A stretch of 64,000 nt of DNA from Syncephalis fuscata (lineage: Eukaryota; Zoopagomycota; Zoopagomycetes; Zoopagales; Piptocephalidaceae), in the NCBI GenBank assembly GCA_025786725.1, contig JAHLTZ010000020.1, positions 248,001 through 312,000 of the forward strand, given 5' to 3'. Shown here one piece after another: positions 36,297-49,548 of this stretch. The first letter of the stretch is position 1; each line of letters starts with the position of its first letter. The notes beneath the pieces were generated by a model, which saw nothing but the letters and a program-made list of their open reading frames with translations, did not search any database and had not been told where the DNA came from. Both the position numbers and the translations under genes were made by a program.

Positions 36297-37686
36297 GATG
36301 CTATACAAATGATTTAAGTTAAAACTACAAAAGTTATAGGCTGGTTAGATGAATGGATGAACGCTGAAGGTTTCGAGTGATCTGGTGGTGAGAGGTGGAA
36401 AGAAAAGCTAATATGTCCAATAAGAGCAGTAACAAGCGTAATAATAAAACTTTTAACTGATTTGTTACTAAGATTATTTATACAAAATGTCGTTGTACAA
36501 TGAGTCACACTTTATACATTAGTATGTAGCTTAGTCCCTATGGCAATAGCAAATAGTGATTGTGTTGACATGACTCACCCTTTAACGGATCGGATATATA
36601 TACATGCACAACTATGTAGACAAGGAGCGTGGCGTGTCTGTGAGTCAGATTGAAAGCAAGGTAGCGTGCGAACAAATCACTGTCGCTCCTACATACTGTT
36701 CAGGTCTCTTTTCCCTGCTACGTGAACCATGTCAGTACTTTTAATTGCTCATAAACAAATTCAGACAGTTGATATGGTAATTACAAGTAACAAGTACATA
36801 TGACGTATATAGATTGTGTATGATATCATTTATTAGTTACTATGGTATACTTATTTTTATCTAATAATCTAACATTCATGGGATGGTATTTTGTATGATA
36901 CAATAATTGTTATAAACATGGTACACTTGTACATAAAATATCATCCATTTCATTCAACTTTTGAACTATCTTTTTACACATACATAGCAGTATATTGGCA
37001 TTTCTCTATTTCAAATAAATTATTAACTGAATTGTCTATATAATACTAAATGGTGTTTGCTAGTATTTACTATACACTGTGTTATAGCGCATTTTATATA
37101 TAAATAATAAAAACCATTTAATATTTCTAATGTTTACAAACAATTTACACTGTTGTATCGGCTTCTTTTAATGTAGTACTAGTAAAACTCATAATAATAC
37201 ATTATACTTACAATACAAATATTAGCACAACGTTAATCACATAGCACGTAGTGTCATTTAATGTTATTATAAAATTTGTTTTATAAACAATTTATTAACT
37301 TTTATTGTAATTCGGGGGTCAAATAACCACATTTAATAATACTCGCGCAATTGAACTAGATATTTGTTCTATTGAACATGGGGACGGGTGGTGAATGATA
37401 TTAAAGTTTTAAATGTTCATTATTATAGATTTATTATCCAGTATGCATACATCATTTCTATCGTACATTCCCACTATTATATAGTATTCCATCTCTAAAA
37501 AGCTACCAGTGCATAGCTAGCACAATCATTATACTGGCGACTGTGTACATACAACATTAGCAATAGTAGTATATTGCACTGCTGTACTGACACTAAAGGA
37601 TTGTTGAGTGACTATACTAGCAGTGCAACCAGCTACTGTTGTATGCGTTCCAATGCTGTACATAATGACTGAAGTGGTTATACGCT
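36297..37686. other. Spacer with one plus-oriented repeat terminus (about 37350-37470)
   Basis: No gene is supported. At about 37350-37460 lies a terminus with TTGAACATGGGGACGGGTGG followed by ATTATCCAGTATGCATACAT, as in the other repeat ends. The part before 36730, less AT-rich than its surroundings, may hold the promoter of the CHY zinc-finger gene. Confidence 0.45.
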
Positions 37687-38558
37687 ACCAAACTCACTGC
37701 ATGTTTTGGTTTGCCATAGATCACCACTGCAGTCGTTTTAAAAGTAGTAGTAGATTGCACTTTTAGCACGGCCACTGAATAACATTTCAGTACCATACAG
37801 TGCGATCTACTACTGTTGCTACTGTATATGCTATTGCCAGCACGATCTATAGTGGCGATCAATAGCAAAGCAAAGCACATAGTCGCTACATTCGTCGTAC
37901 TAGCAGTTGTGCATATACAACAGCGTAATCTCCAATAATCCATAGCATAAACAAAGCACACAGCGAGATTTAACAGCATACCCTCAACATAACATAAAAT
38001 AAACCAGGAATGCACTTATCGTGTCAAAGAGGCTGTCAACAACAATGATCGGAGTGATGAAGGTGATTTGTAAAAAGGTCAGATTACAAAAGAGCAATGC
38101 AAGGACATAGTGTAAATAGTGTTTGTACTCAACTAGTAGTCAGTCAACTACTGACACTATCTAAATAGTATATATAGAGTGTACAAGTATATGCAATGTA
38201 TATATGCTATCAAGTGTGAAGAAAGAGAAAGGGAAATGTGATGACGTAGATTGTGAGCTGTGAGCCTGTCAGTCAATATTTATAAACAGCCGAGTTTAAT
38301 TCATTAATAAATGCAATGTGAAATAATAAAAGTCAATCTACCCAACATGTCAGTACATCATAGAACAGATTAATAGTAAATGAATAAATGCATTAAAAAT
38401 AAAAGCCATTTGACACCAAAACTACTCATTATCATAGAACATATACTCAGTATATTAAAAGATCAATTAAATATAATAAAAGTCATTTACACTCAAAAAC
38501 ACTCATTATATAGAATGTTTGTCAGTATAATAGCGAATGCATTAAATAATAAAAGTTA
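37687..38558. repeat. 0.87-kb dispersed repeat, copy A (direct repeat of 57117-57988)
   Basis: The block matches 57117-57988 at a constant offset of 19430, so it has essentially no net length change. The only long frame (minus strand, 37617-38015) is hydrophobic and Cys-rich, is only partly shared with the other copy and has no recognisable domain, so I do not call it a gene. From 38330 on, the repeat contains degenerate tandem units of about 80 nt with AATAAAAGCCATTT and ACTCATTATCATAGAAC. Confidence 0.85.
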
Positions 38559-38820
38559 TTTGATACTAAAAGTTAGTGTAGTACAATACATATCAACTGT
38601 TACTACATTATAAAAGATGGAACAATAATGTACATAGTAAATAGGATAAGAAATATAGTGTTTATTTTATAATATATAAATAATAACATACAAATAGTAT
38701 ACAGCCACCTAAGTATTTAATATGATTAGTGCTATGATTTGCGTAATTGTTAGTGAGTACTTGCCTTTTAATTTAAAGTGGGCCTTTTTAAGGCGGGCTT
38801 GTCGGAAGGAAAGTGCCCGT
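38559..38820. other. Short spacer downstream of the FHA kinase gene
   Basis: AT-rich, with no feature seen. Confidence 0.3.
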
Positions 38821-40794
38821 TTAGCAACACCTTGTTTTGTATTTGGAATAGCGACTGCGTTTTGGCTGACGCTGCTGTTTTCTTGCTGCTAATCCATTGT
38901 TGAACCAAGAACAGTTCAATACCTGGGCGGCAGTATACCGTGTGGTACTATCTAGATCTAGTAATTCTTCCATCAATTGAATGACTGCAGTGTATTAGTT
39001 GATGTTAATAAAAAATATATAACTTACCTTGATTACTTAACCCGTTGATTCTTCCCCGGCCAAATGTGGGCGGATTCTGTAGTATGCGCCTCATATACAT
39101 AGATTGGGTCTTTACTATGCTATATGGGCAGCGTTCTAATTAATAGTATTAAACAGTTAGTGTTTGCTTTTGTTTTTGTTTGCACTTACCCAGTAACATC
39201 GTATGGAGCGTTGCTCCCAAGCCCCACATATCGGCGGGCTTTCTATGCTCCTTAGCATTCAGCAATGCTGGAGGGAGAATGCATGCCATCCCAAAGTCTG
39301 TAAATACGACTCTGGGACCCCCCTGGCCACCAAACAACAGCATGTTGTCGGGCTATTTAAATGTTAGCAATAATTACAAATATTTAATAAATACTTACTT
39401 TGATATCTAAATAACAATAGTAATAATAGTAATAATAGTAATAATAGTGATTAGTGATTATATTAATTAATAGGTTAATGTATTTACCACGATGAATGAT
39501 ATTCATGCTATGAAGGTGCTAATAGAATGTTAGTATTTTAATTAATGTTTTATACTAGTACTTACTTGAATACCTTCAAGCAGCTGTTTAAAGATATATT
39601 TTGCTTCCATCTCTGGAAGTGGGGCTTTTGAGACGATGTGATTAATTAGATCACCGCCTGTTGCGTACTCAAGAGACAAGTACGTGTTCAGGCGGTGACC
39701 GCACCATCTAAAAAGCCTATTACGCCAGGGTGGTTACCCACCGCACGTAATGTGGCGACTTCATTATTGAAGCTTTTAAGGCCGCTTCCTTTTGATGATA
39801 CTTTGACCGCAACACGTTCGCCTGTGCTGCGGTCAAATCCCATGTAGACTTGGCCAAAAGCGCCCCTATTATAAATAATTAGTAGCTAATTAGTTAGTTT
39901 AATTTATTACTTACTCTCCAATGGGCTTATCAACAAGCATGAACTTCTGGTTGATTTTCTATAACATTAATAAAATAATATTAGCAATATTTAAATATAA
40001 TTGTAAACTTACCTTTTCGTACTCTTTGCTGTCTTCTATTTTTACAGGCTTATAATGTTTAATGATGTAGATATTAAACGTTACTGCCACGCATAATTAG
40101 AAATAATCATAAATAATCACTTGTCACTTACTATTGTGGCCAGGTATTGTGACAACACAATCACCGGCAACTCTTCTTGACTCATTGGCACTCAATTCAA
40201 TGTTATTGACTAAAATAATTGTTAGTAAAATAATTACTATTACTTGTTTAAACTAACCCATTAAAACATCTAGTTCAATGTTCTGAATACTAATTAGTAT
40301 TAATAATGTTAAATGCCCATTCACTTACTTTGAATGTAATAAAACCATTCGACTATAATCATTCATAGTTAGTACCAGTTTATCAATGCAAATATTATAC
40401 TTACTACTAAAAATTTAAAGCATTGATCTGGCAAAGATGCAGTGGCCAGGCAGACGTTGCTGTTTAAATGTGCATGATATTAGCTTATTACTTATATATT
40501 GTTTAAATAATTACCAGTCTTGATCGGACCCAACAGTATAACTCTTATTTTTTATTATTGAAATTTCTAAATAAACACTAGTTAGATAGATTTATATTTA
40601 GCAATTTTTAACTTACTTTTAGATCCTGCTTCATGGATTCTAGCCCATACGACAATAGCAATGCATATTGCTGGAGAAAAGGTGTACCAGTTTACTGAAA
40701 CGTTATAAAACATTAAATCCTCATCACTTGGAAGATTTAATGACTGTTGAACAGCAACAGCAACCGGAACAATTGGAATGGAAGTGGAAAACAT
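38821..40794 (-). CDS. FHA-domain serine/threonine kinase, Chk2/Rad53/Cds1-like, with shortened activation segment
   Basis: FHA-kinases of this type act in DNA-damage checkpoints in the nucleus. About a dozen small exons are implied from the ATG at 40794. The N-terminal part matches an FHA fold (WARIHEAG, SYTVGSDQDCNVCL, SNGFITFK, NNIELSANES, GDCVVTIPG). The kinase has GEGAFGQV, RVAVKV, HLHSMNIIHRDIKPDNMLL and TDFGMA, so catalytic residues are present. Between DFG and ADMWGLG there are only about 19 residues, so most of the activation loop is missing. A frame shift equal to one lost base occurs at 39691-39708, just before NTYLSLEYATGGDL. The C-lobe ends with LLDLDSTTRYTAAQVLNCSW and a basic tail. 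It lies among repeats, away from other housekeeping genes. Confidence 0.72.
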
Positions 40795-41847
40795 TATTAT
40801 AAAATAATGAATTCAAATATTCAAATAATAAAATTCCAAATTGAAAGTTATGAGCTGGGAGTAAAGCAGTAAGAAAAGGAAAGATAATTGTGTATTACTT
40901 TTTTCGTTTATTTAAATACATTTACAATAGCACAATATCAGTTAATATAAAAAGTGATACTGCAATAATAGTGTAGACAAACAATATACTCAAAAAGACA
41001 CAAAGAACTTATACAGATGATTGATCTATTTTTAGTGTGATAAATGTGTAAATTACTAAGTTACAATCAAAGCGCCAACCGCAACAAATAGAGAAACAGC
41101 CACAAAGCAAGAGTTGATGCCATTGAATGTTACAACACAAAGAAAAAACTAACGGCATGCTGCAAATTTTACAATGGCAATGAAATAAGAGCATTGTTTT
41201 GCATGATGCATAGTAGCGACAAAGTATTGTTCTTAAATGGTGCAGAATGGCATCAGATCATTGGTTCCAGGTGATGCAAGTGGCATCAAACTATTGTTCT
41301 CAAATACCATTTTGCGTCATCCTATTGATACAATCTTGCAAAGAATGACACTGATAGCAGAACATTGTTCCTAGATAACACAAAATAACATCATTGATAC
41401 AGCCATACAAAAAGCAACAGTTTATTTGTTTAAAAATAGAACATTCAGAACAATGCTTTGTCTTATTCAAGATATGGCATTTTATGATCACATGCTAAAC
41501 TAGAAATTATACCGGGAACTGGATAATTAGCTTTTCTCGTCTTTGTATGCTGTAGGCTAAACAAAGTCTATATAGAAGAACGGCCATACATATAATAATT
41601 AACACTTGTAAACATATTTTAGCAAGCTGAAAAGAGTATGTTTTTATTTATCAAAATTTCAAGCCATCTTATACACTAGTTTAAGTAGTTATGTGGAAAT
41701 AATTGGTAAATAAATAGTAAAATAAATAAAGATAACATTTTTGCAAACATTAACCATTTAGTATGATTTAGTAATTAAATGACTATATCTAATAACATTT
41801 GTTTTATTGAATATGATGGTGGATGATGTCAGGGTTCATAATACTTA
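40795..41847. other. Spacer with degenerate internal repeats (about 41190-41480)
   Basis: No gene is seen. Between 41190 and 41480 phrases such as TATTGTTCTTAAATGGTGCA and TATTGTTCTCAAATACCATT recur with GGCATCA segments every 50-80 nt, suggesting an old tandem array. At about 41800-41847 a plus-oriented repeat terminus leads into the 2.47-kb repeat. Confidence 0.4.
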
Positions 41848-44325
41848 TTATTATAGATTGACTATCCAGTATGCAATATCCTCCATCCATTTATATAATT
41901 TCCATTGTATATTCATACAAATATATACTATTCTATGATATACAGACAATATTATATTTGCTATAAATATTAAATCGCTTTATTGCTTAATAAATAATAT
42001 AGTTTCAATATTGCTATTTATACTTTTCATTGTATATTTATGATATTCTATATAACTGTATAATACATTAGATATGCGCTATTTAAAACTGCTGTTCATT
42101 TGACACTATTTTGTTATTTATAAATATCAACCCATTTATTTTATTAAATCATTAGCAATACAGTTGCGATGTTGCTATTCATTCATATGTTTATCATTCT
42201 GTTATGGAATAGACATAAACTATTAATAAAATATTTATTGCTACCTGTATTTATAATTGACATGGAAGCGCACTTCAGTATAGCTGGATGGACAATCAAG
42301 TCAACCGACTGGTGTAGATATGATTGTTTTGTGGACAAGTGTAGAATAAAAAAGGGACTATCATCAGATCTAGTGGTGAAATGGCATCCGTGCACCAAAA
42401 TGGTCCAGTCAGGCGCAATACACCAATAAACAGTCGTCATGTACTCTACCAATACTGTCCATTCTAATTGGTGGATATATTTTGGAATAAGCTTATAAGG
42501 TTGTGCTGAGCGTACTTTTGCTCATTACTTCGTTTTCTCTTGTTTCTAGTTGTCAATATGCTGTAAACTGCTTGTTAATGGAAGCATCTGTTCTAGTAGC
42601 TATATCCAGTGGTGAGTGGTCTCCTTGCTGGTTGATCACAATATACTGCGTTATGCATTTGAGCTGTGTTGAATGTAGAATACAATAGTGCAGACTACTG
42701 TGCTATACTAGCTCAGCAACTATATGGTTGCCTGTACTAGGCAGCTGTATACTGGCATAGTGCGGAGATATGTGGGATAGCAGGGTGTGCAGTGCTGTGT
42801 TTAGCAAGTCAGTATTGCTGTGCACTCCCCTCATGTTGATGCGGCGACCCGTATGGGTGGTCATATGCTGGTGCTTACTTGTATTGAACGTGCACTGGAG
42901 GTGTGTTTGATAGTCTTCAACTTGCTGAATACTATCATTGCACACTGGACTGGTGTGATATGTGGATTATTCGTACTGAATACCATGCATTACACTGTTT
43001 ACTTGTGGGTGTTGTTAAACGGTTGTAATAGAGCACTAGTCGCCATACCATTTTAGTTTTCAACTGCCGTGCTAGATACTCTATACAACACTGACATAAA
43101 CAAGGACTAACGACCGAAAACTAAATGGCATCTCTACTACTGATAATGTCATAGCGTAGACTGGTTGCTATATTACAATTATTTAATAACATATCAGTAT
43201 TGGTGATGTGCTGTTTAGTTGTAATATGTTGTGGTGTTCATGTGTTCAGCTCTAGACATCAACTACAAATGGGTGAATCCATAGTTTGGTGCAGCTTATT
43301 GCTACGCTTGAATTGCCATGGCATCTTATAACATTTATTGAACAGCATTGCCATCAAGATAGCAGCTAATATAGAGCTGTACGCATCCGACAAATGTTAC
43401 TTATGCCCAAGTTGTAGTATCGTCGGTACTCCAGGTGGACGTATAGTTGCTGCATTAGCTGCTATCTTGTTTAACAACTTTTAACAACATTTCTAGTTTA
43501 TTTGTATAACAGATAACAACAATACACAAACAACTACACGCATGTACACTATAAACTATACGCACGGAACAATCAACTAGATGTAGGTGCTTATTACTAC
43601 TAAACAATACTAACGCACTTTTATTATAGCTATTCGAGCATTGGTGCCGGATCAACAAGTATATCTAACTGCATTTGTTATCGGACACAAATATTTTGCA
43701 TGCAACTTACAATACCAACTATAGAATTCGTTGGCACAAGCATCGACAACAATACTGTATACTGTCGTTGGTACTATTGTTTGGGCTGGATTCTAAATGG
43801 ACATATCTGGTTTATATTACCCAACACTAACTGGCATTGCTATTGCGCATCTGCTAAATGCTTTGGTTTGATTGAAGTGGTGGTAATAAAGAGGGAGGTG
43901 GTGGGCATTACACATCTATTACATTGAAATGGTAGATTTAATAAAGAAGCGCATGAGGTGTTTGCTGAATCGACATAACACTGTGACTCCATTACTAGTT
44001 TGTCTAATGTTGTGCTTATTATATTTATTAAAACTAAAATACTAATATGTTTATTTAATTAAAGTCATTGATACTTGAATGGCTAGATTACAAGTAGCTA
44101 CATTCAATACTAAATTTACGCCAACTATTTTAATAATAATAACAATAATTGCTTAATTTATTTGTTTTATTTATTAACATATAGCATAATTTAAAGAACA
44201 AATGACTATTTTGTTACATTCGCGTAATTGAACTACACATTTAATTTATTGAATATGGGGACAAGTGGTGAGTTTTATTTAATTATTACAGCATCACATT
44301 ATAGTATAATTTGGTGGTCAAATGA
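41848..44325. repeat. 2.47-kb dispersed repeat, copy B
   Basis: This is the second, longer copy of 7465-9935, in the same orientation. Copy B holds the extra single bases missing from copy A. It still gives no open frame longer than about 90 codons and no recognisable domain. Both ends carry the TTGAA(C/T)ATG terminus. Confidence 0.88.
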
Positions 44326-44620
44326 CTAATATCTAATAACATCCAATCTATTGAACATAATGATAAGTGGTGAGTGACATCAATCATCAAATACTCATCA
44401 TTGTAGATTCATTATCCAACATGCATATATTCAGTACACATATACTTTATTCACCTATATCATTCTATTCTATTATAGACACATTTTATTTATTACAGGC
44501 TTCAATACACTTTATTTGTTTTATTAATCACATTATACACATTATGGTTTTACCATGCTATTTATGCTATGACGCATCACTATATACCTACATGAAAACA
44601 TAGCATCATTGTGACAGTGT
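44326..44620 (+). repeat. Plus-oriented repeat terminus and partial arm
   Basis: It starts with ATCTATTGAACATAATGATA and continues with ATTGTAGATTCATTATCCAA, then sequence resembling the interior of the 16869-17633 arm. It abuts copy B of the 2.47-kb repeat, as two termini also abut at 16795-16900. Confidence 0.6.
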
Positions 44621-44865
44621 TATGTGTCAGAATGATTGCTATAAGCCAATAGATTTTTGTGTGTAATATCATCATTGTAGCCTGTTCTATTTGACTTTTG
44701 ATATTTCAGTTCACACACCGCGCAACACTTTATATTGCCCCTGAGTAATCATTGTATGTCGCCACGCTCTAGTGTGTATTATTAGCAATAACAATACCGC
44801 CAATTACTGTTGTAATAACCGAGATACAACCTTACAATATCAGTGTGCTGTATATAGCAACTAGT

Positions 44866-47800
44866 ATGGTTGACGAAAAGGCGATCTCACCTACTAAGGT
44901 GGATCTCGAGGCTCATTCGAGCATAGCACCAACTTCTTTAATATCACCAGTCATAGCAGCACCCACCGATACTGTGAATGCAACAGCAGTAGAGAAAGAA
45001 AAAACAAGCAAGAAAAAAGCGCCTAAGAAGAAAAAGACCAAAAAACAAGCAGTTACCAAGGAAAACAAAACAAAAGATATATCAACTGATAAAGAGGAGA
45101 AAGTAACTGAGGATGAAGATATTGGCGTAGCAGTGCCTGCAACTTTGAACAAGCATACTAAAAATGAAAGCAATCAATCTAATGAAGGTAAATCAACGAG
45201 TAATAATGTAGATGCAGATGCCAATGCCGATACTAATCCTACCGTAGATGATACAAAGCCATTAAAGAAAGCGAAAAATAAAAAACCAAAAAAATCAAAG
45301 ACGTCAGCATCGAAAAAAGCGCAGAATAATGTTGATACTGCCTCTACAGCAATTGAAAATAATACAGTACATAATACTGAATTGGATGTAAAGAATAGGC
45401 AGCATGCATATACATCGGAATCTACAATAAATGCATTAGTAACAGACCAAGATACTATGGCACGTCAAAAACGACGACCAGATGCACCAAACAGTCATCG
45501 ATTTGAACCACCACCGATGCAGTTCAAAACATCACGATCTGTTAAGAAAACACAGACCACTAAAGATAAGCCATTGGTTGCACCAAGCAGTACTTCTGAA
45601 CAACCATTGGCATCTGTTACTTTTACTACTACTACACCATTTGATTTAATACAATCAACAAGTAAACTTGATAAAAAATTAGAAGATATTTCTATTGATG
45701 TCAATGCACCCACTTCAAAAAGTACAGATAAAAAGAAAAAGAAGCGAGAAAAGAATATAAAACATAAGAAAGAATCTAAAGGATCAGAATTAGCAACTGC
45801 ATCAGAGGTTGTTATTTCATATGATGAATTGTCCTCAACAGCACCAACAAGAGAAGCAGCTGTAGCATCAAGTAGACCAACAAAAGGAGCAGTTAGAATG
45901 GCACAAATGGCACTGTTAAATTCTGGTATTGCTAGGCAACCTAAAACAACTACGACTACAACTGCAACGACCACAACAAGTGCGAAAACAAAACCAAAAG
46001 CAACTGTAGCCACGCAAGCATTAACACCGACTAAAGAGATGGCACGTGAATCAAATCGACGTAATATCTATGAAGCACACTGGAATCAACACGATGTTGC
46101 AGCTGGTTTAGAACAAAAGCGGCTTATTGAAGGCAAACTACGTGTTAGTCAACGACACAGAAATGAAGCCTATGTAACAGTTGAAGGGTTTGAAGATGAG
46201 GATGTTTTTATCTATGGCCATGTACTACGTAATCGAGCACTGGACACTGATACAGTTGCTATTGTCATGTTAACTGAAAATGAGTTGATTAAAACAAAGA
46301 AATTAAAACAAGATACTGATCGACAACGTCGTGCTCAACAGCAACTAACTCCATTGACCAATGATAAAGGTAGATTAGAACTAAACAAATAGATTAGTTA
46401 AGTTAATATTTCTATTATAATCATAGAACCAGCATTATGGGGAAAAGTAGTGGCTATTATTTATACGCATAAACAACGATTATTTGCAGGGTAAATATAA
46501 ATAGATATATAATAGGTAATGACTTGCTTAATTATATACTATTATAGTACATTATCAACTACACGTAATGCAATAGATACAACAAAACAAAACCACCACT
46601 AGTCGTAATGATAACATTGCTAATAATACAGGTCATTGGTGGTTTAAACCAGTAAGTCTATTATTATAATCAGTTTAACCATAATTCATAATATTGTATT
46701 AACAATTGTATAATAGATAGATAAAGCAATTCCTTTCATATTGATACCCATTGAAAATATACCTGATAGCATTCAGAAAACATTCAATACAGCTGAAGAT
46801 ACAAGCTCACTCATGGTTACTGTAAGTCTAATTAAAATAACCATTAAAATAGTACAGTATATTTACCATTATTATTAGGCTAAAATACATCGATGGTCGC
46901 TTACATCCATGGGACCGATGGGCAAGATTATTGAGATATTGGGGTCGGCCGGCAAACTTGATGTAGAAACCAAAGTATTGCTTACCAATGCACAAGTACG
47001 AGCAGATCCATTCTCTAAAAGAGTGATGGCCTGTCTTCCATCAACTGTAAGTTACTATATGTAAATAGATAATGGCAATGATATTTATATGTTATAATGT
47101 TTATAGCCATGGCTAGTTCCTGAAGCCGAGTTGAATAGCCGCTATGATATGCGATCATTTTGTATATTTACAGTAAGCTATTTATTTATTTATTTAACAT
47201 AGAAATATACCGATTACATTGATTACTTTACAGATTGATCCATCGACGGCTAAAGATCTTGATGATGCAGTATCTTGTGTTAGGTAAGAATAGCATTAAT
47301 TATTTACAAATGTATTACATATTAGTATATATACTAATATATATATAATATGTATGGTATATATATATATATATGGTATAGAAATGAGAATGGCAACTAT
47401 TCAATTGGTGTTCATATTGCCGATGTATCTCATTTTGTATTACCGCAAACGGCTCTTGATGAAGAAGCACAGCAGCGTGGCAGTACTACGTATCTTGTGG
47501 AAAAAGGTAGATTATTATAGTAACAATACGTGTGACAATTAACTTATTAATACAATTGATTAGCTATTCCAATGTTGCCTTCACTATTGTGTGAACAGTT
47601 GTGCAGTCTTCAACCAGGTGTGGATCGGTGAGTATTGTTTATTCATATTCTAAATATATTATTAACGATATACATATTATAGCTTGGCCTTTTCGGTTAT
47701 TTGGCACATGACACCAGATGGTGTAATTCTAGACACTTGGTTTGGTAAAACGGTTATTAGACCGTGCTGTCAACTATCCTATGAGCATGCACAAATGGTT

Positions 47801-49434
47801 ATTGATGGTGGTAAGCTGCCTAGTGACCTAAAGATTGACCAACAACCTGCTAGTCAAATTGAAGATGATATTCGTTTATTCCATGTAAGCTATTGATAAA
47901 AAGATATAATGATGATTAACACTCTGTATGCTATTATAGACACTGGCCCAGAATTTACGTAAAAAGCGATATGAAAATGGTGCTCTTAGCATTCATTCGG
48001 TCAAGTTATCATTTGCTCTTGATGAATTTGGTGATCCAATTGATTGCCATGCATACGAACGAAAAGAAAGCCATTTCCTAATTGAAGAAGTAAGTAGATT
48101 AGCAATAAGCAAGTTATATTACCGTCTACTAAACATATCTGCTAGTTTATGTTATTGGCCAATATGAGTGTGGCAAAGCGTATTGCCATCACTTTCCCCG
48201 AACAAGCATTGCTACGCCGGCATGCGCCACCTATTGCCCGTCGTATGGAATCGTTTGTAGAGCTATCAGAACAGCTAGGCTATAAGATGGATGGCACATC
48301 AAGCTCAACCTTACAAAACTCGCTAGCATCTATCGATAGTCCTGAAGTTGCACATGTAAGTAGCAGTATTACTATAGTATACATACAACTAATAAATATT
48401 TATATGTATCATGACATGTAGGTACTGCGTTGTCTATGTGTTAAATCGATGCGAAGAGCAAAGTATTTCTCTACTGGTTGCCTTGATATTAGTCAGTACC
48501 AGCACTATGCGTTGAACGCACCTATCTATACGCATTTTACATCGCCGATTAGAAGATATGCCGATATTGTGGTACATCGATTGTTAGCCGCCTCATTAAG
48601 TAGCGGCAATAACAGTAATAGCAATAGTAAGGCAGGTAGCGGCAGTCAACAAAGTAAGTTTAATAAAGTAATGGCTATTTTAATAGCAATGCTAACCATC
48701 CATTATGCTTCATAGGCAGATTACTACCTTCTTGGTTAAGAGAGTCAAATCCAACACGTAGTTACTCTATATCAACTGAAGAAATGCGCGAATTGGCACG
48801 TCAATGTAACGAAGGCAAAGATCGAGCAAAGAAAGCCCAAGATGCATCGGGTCTCTTGTATTTAAGTCTATATCTTCACCGAGAAGCATCAAAGCTCGAT
48901 CATGGATTGCTGCGTAAGGAAGCAGTTATTCTAGAGGTAATGGACCGGTCAGTACGTGTACTCGTTATGGAATACGACATTGAACAGCGTATCTATCTTG
49001 ACCGACTACCACTCGATCAATTCATTTGGGATGAATCGCATCAACGCCAGACACTATTATGGAAAATTGACACAGTCATGACAGCCGAGTTGGTTAAAAC
49101 AGCCAAGAATCGACAAGCTACTAAAGAGGACACGACAAAAGATGTTGAAATGGAACAAGAGGAAGAACAAGTAACAGCCAATGAAGAAGACGATACTGTT
49201 CGACTTATTACAGATCGTGAAGATGAATTGGTTGATGCTATTACACCTAGTTCACCTGTCAAAGCCACAATAGTAACAGCCGTAACAAAAGATTCTACCG
49301 ACGAGTCAACATTATCACCAAGTGAACGACGTCAAGTACTTAATGTATTTACTAAAGTGCCTGTTTGGATCACTGTTGATATGGATAAATCACCGCCTAC
49401 CATTTGTATGGTATTGGCTGATCCGTTTATATAA
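44866..49434 (+). CDS. dis3l2: DIS3L2-like 3'-5' exoribonuclease (RNase II family)
   Basis: This is a cytoplasmic 3'-to-5' exonuclease related to Dis3, but of the DIS3L2 type, which degrades uridylated RNA in animals and S. pombe. A first exon of about 500 codons from the ATG at 44866 holds a Lys/Ser/Thr-rich disordered region ([13 protein letters not shown]), then the first cold-shock domain ([32 protein letters not shown]). Many short exons follow. The RNB domain has [17 protein letters not shown], with the metal-binding aspartates, [11 protein letters not shown], and [20 protein letters not shown]. The retained aspartates argue for an active enzyme rather than an Ssd1-type inactive relative. 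A Ser/Asn-rich insert lies inside the RNB domain at about 48600-48660. It converges on esf2 with 115 bp between stops. Confidence 0.9.
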
Positions 49435-49548
49435 CTGTCATTTTATTAATAATAATAATGGTAGTAGTGGTAGTGGGTATAATTAGACAATGATTAAAGA
49501 GCATTTCATTATGGCTGTATTACTAGCACAGATCATGTGCATAGATAA

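Noticed and set aside
37617-38015. 132-codon hydrophobic, Cys-rich frame on the minus strand, partly repeated at 57078-57452
   Set aside because: It lies inside a dispersed repeat, the two versions diverge at the C-terminus, codon use is not coding-like and no domain is recognisable.
45495-46013. 172-codon frame antisense to DIS3L2
   Set aside because: It is the mirror of the Lys/Thr-rich N-terminal region, which gives long hydrophobic antisense frames by composition.
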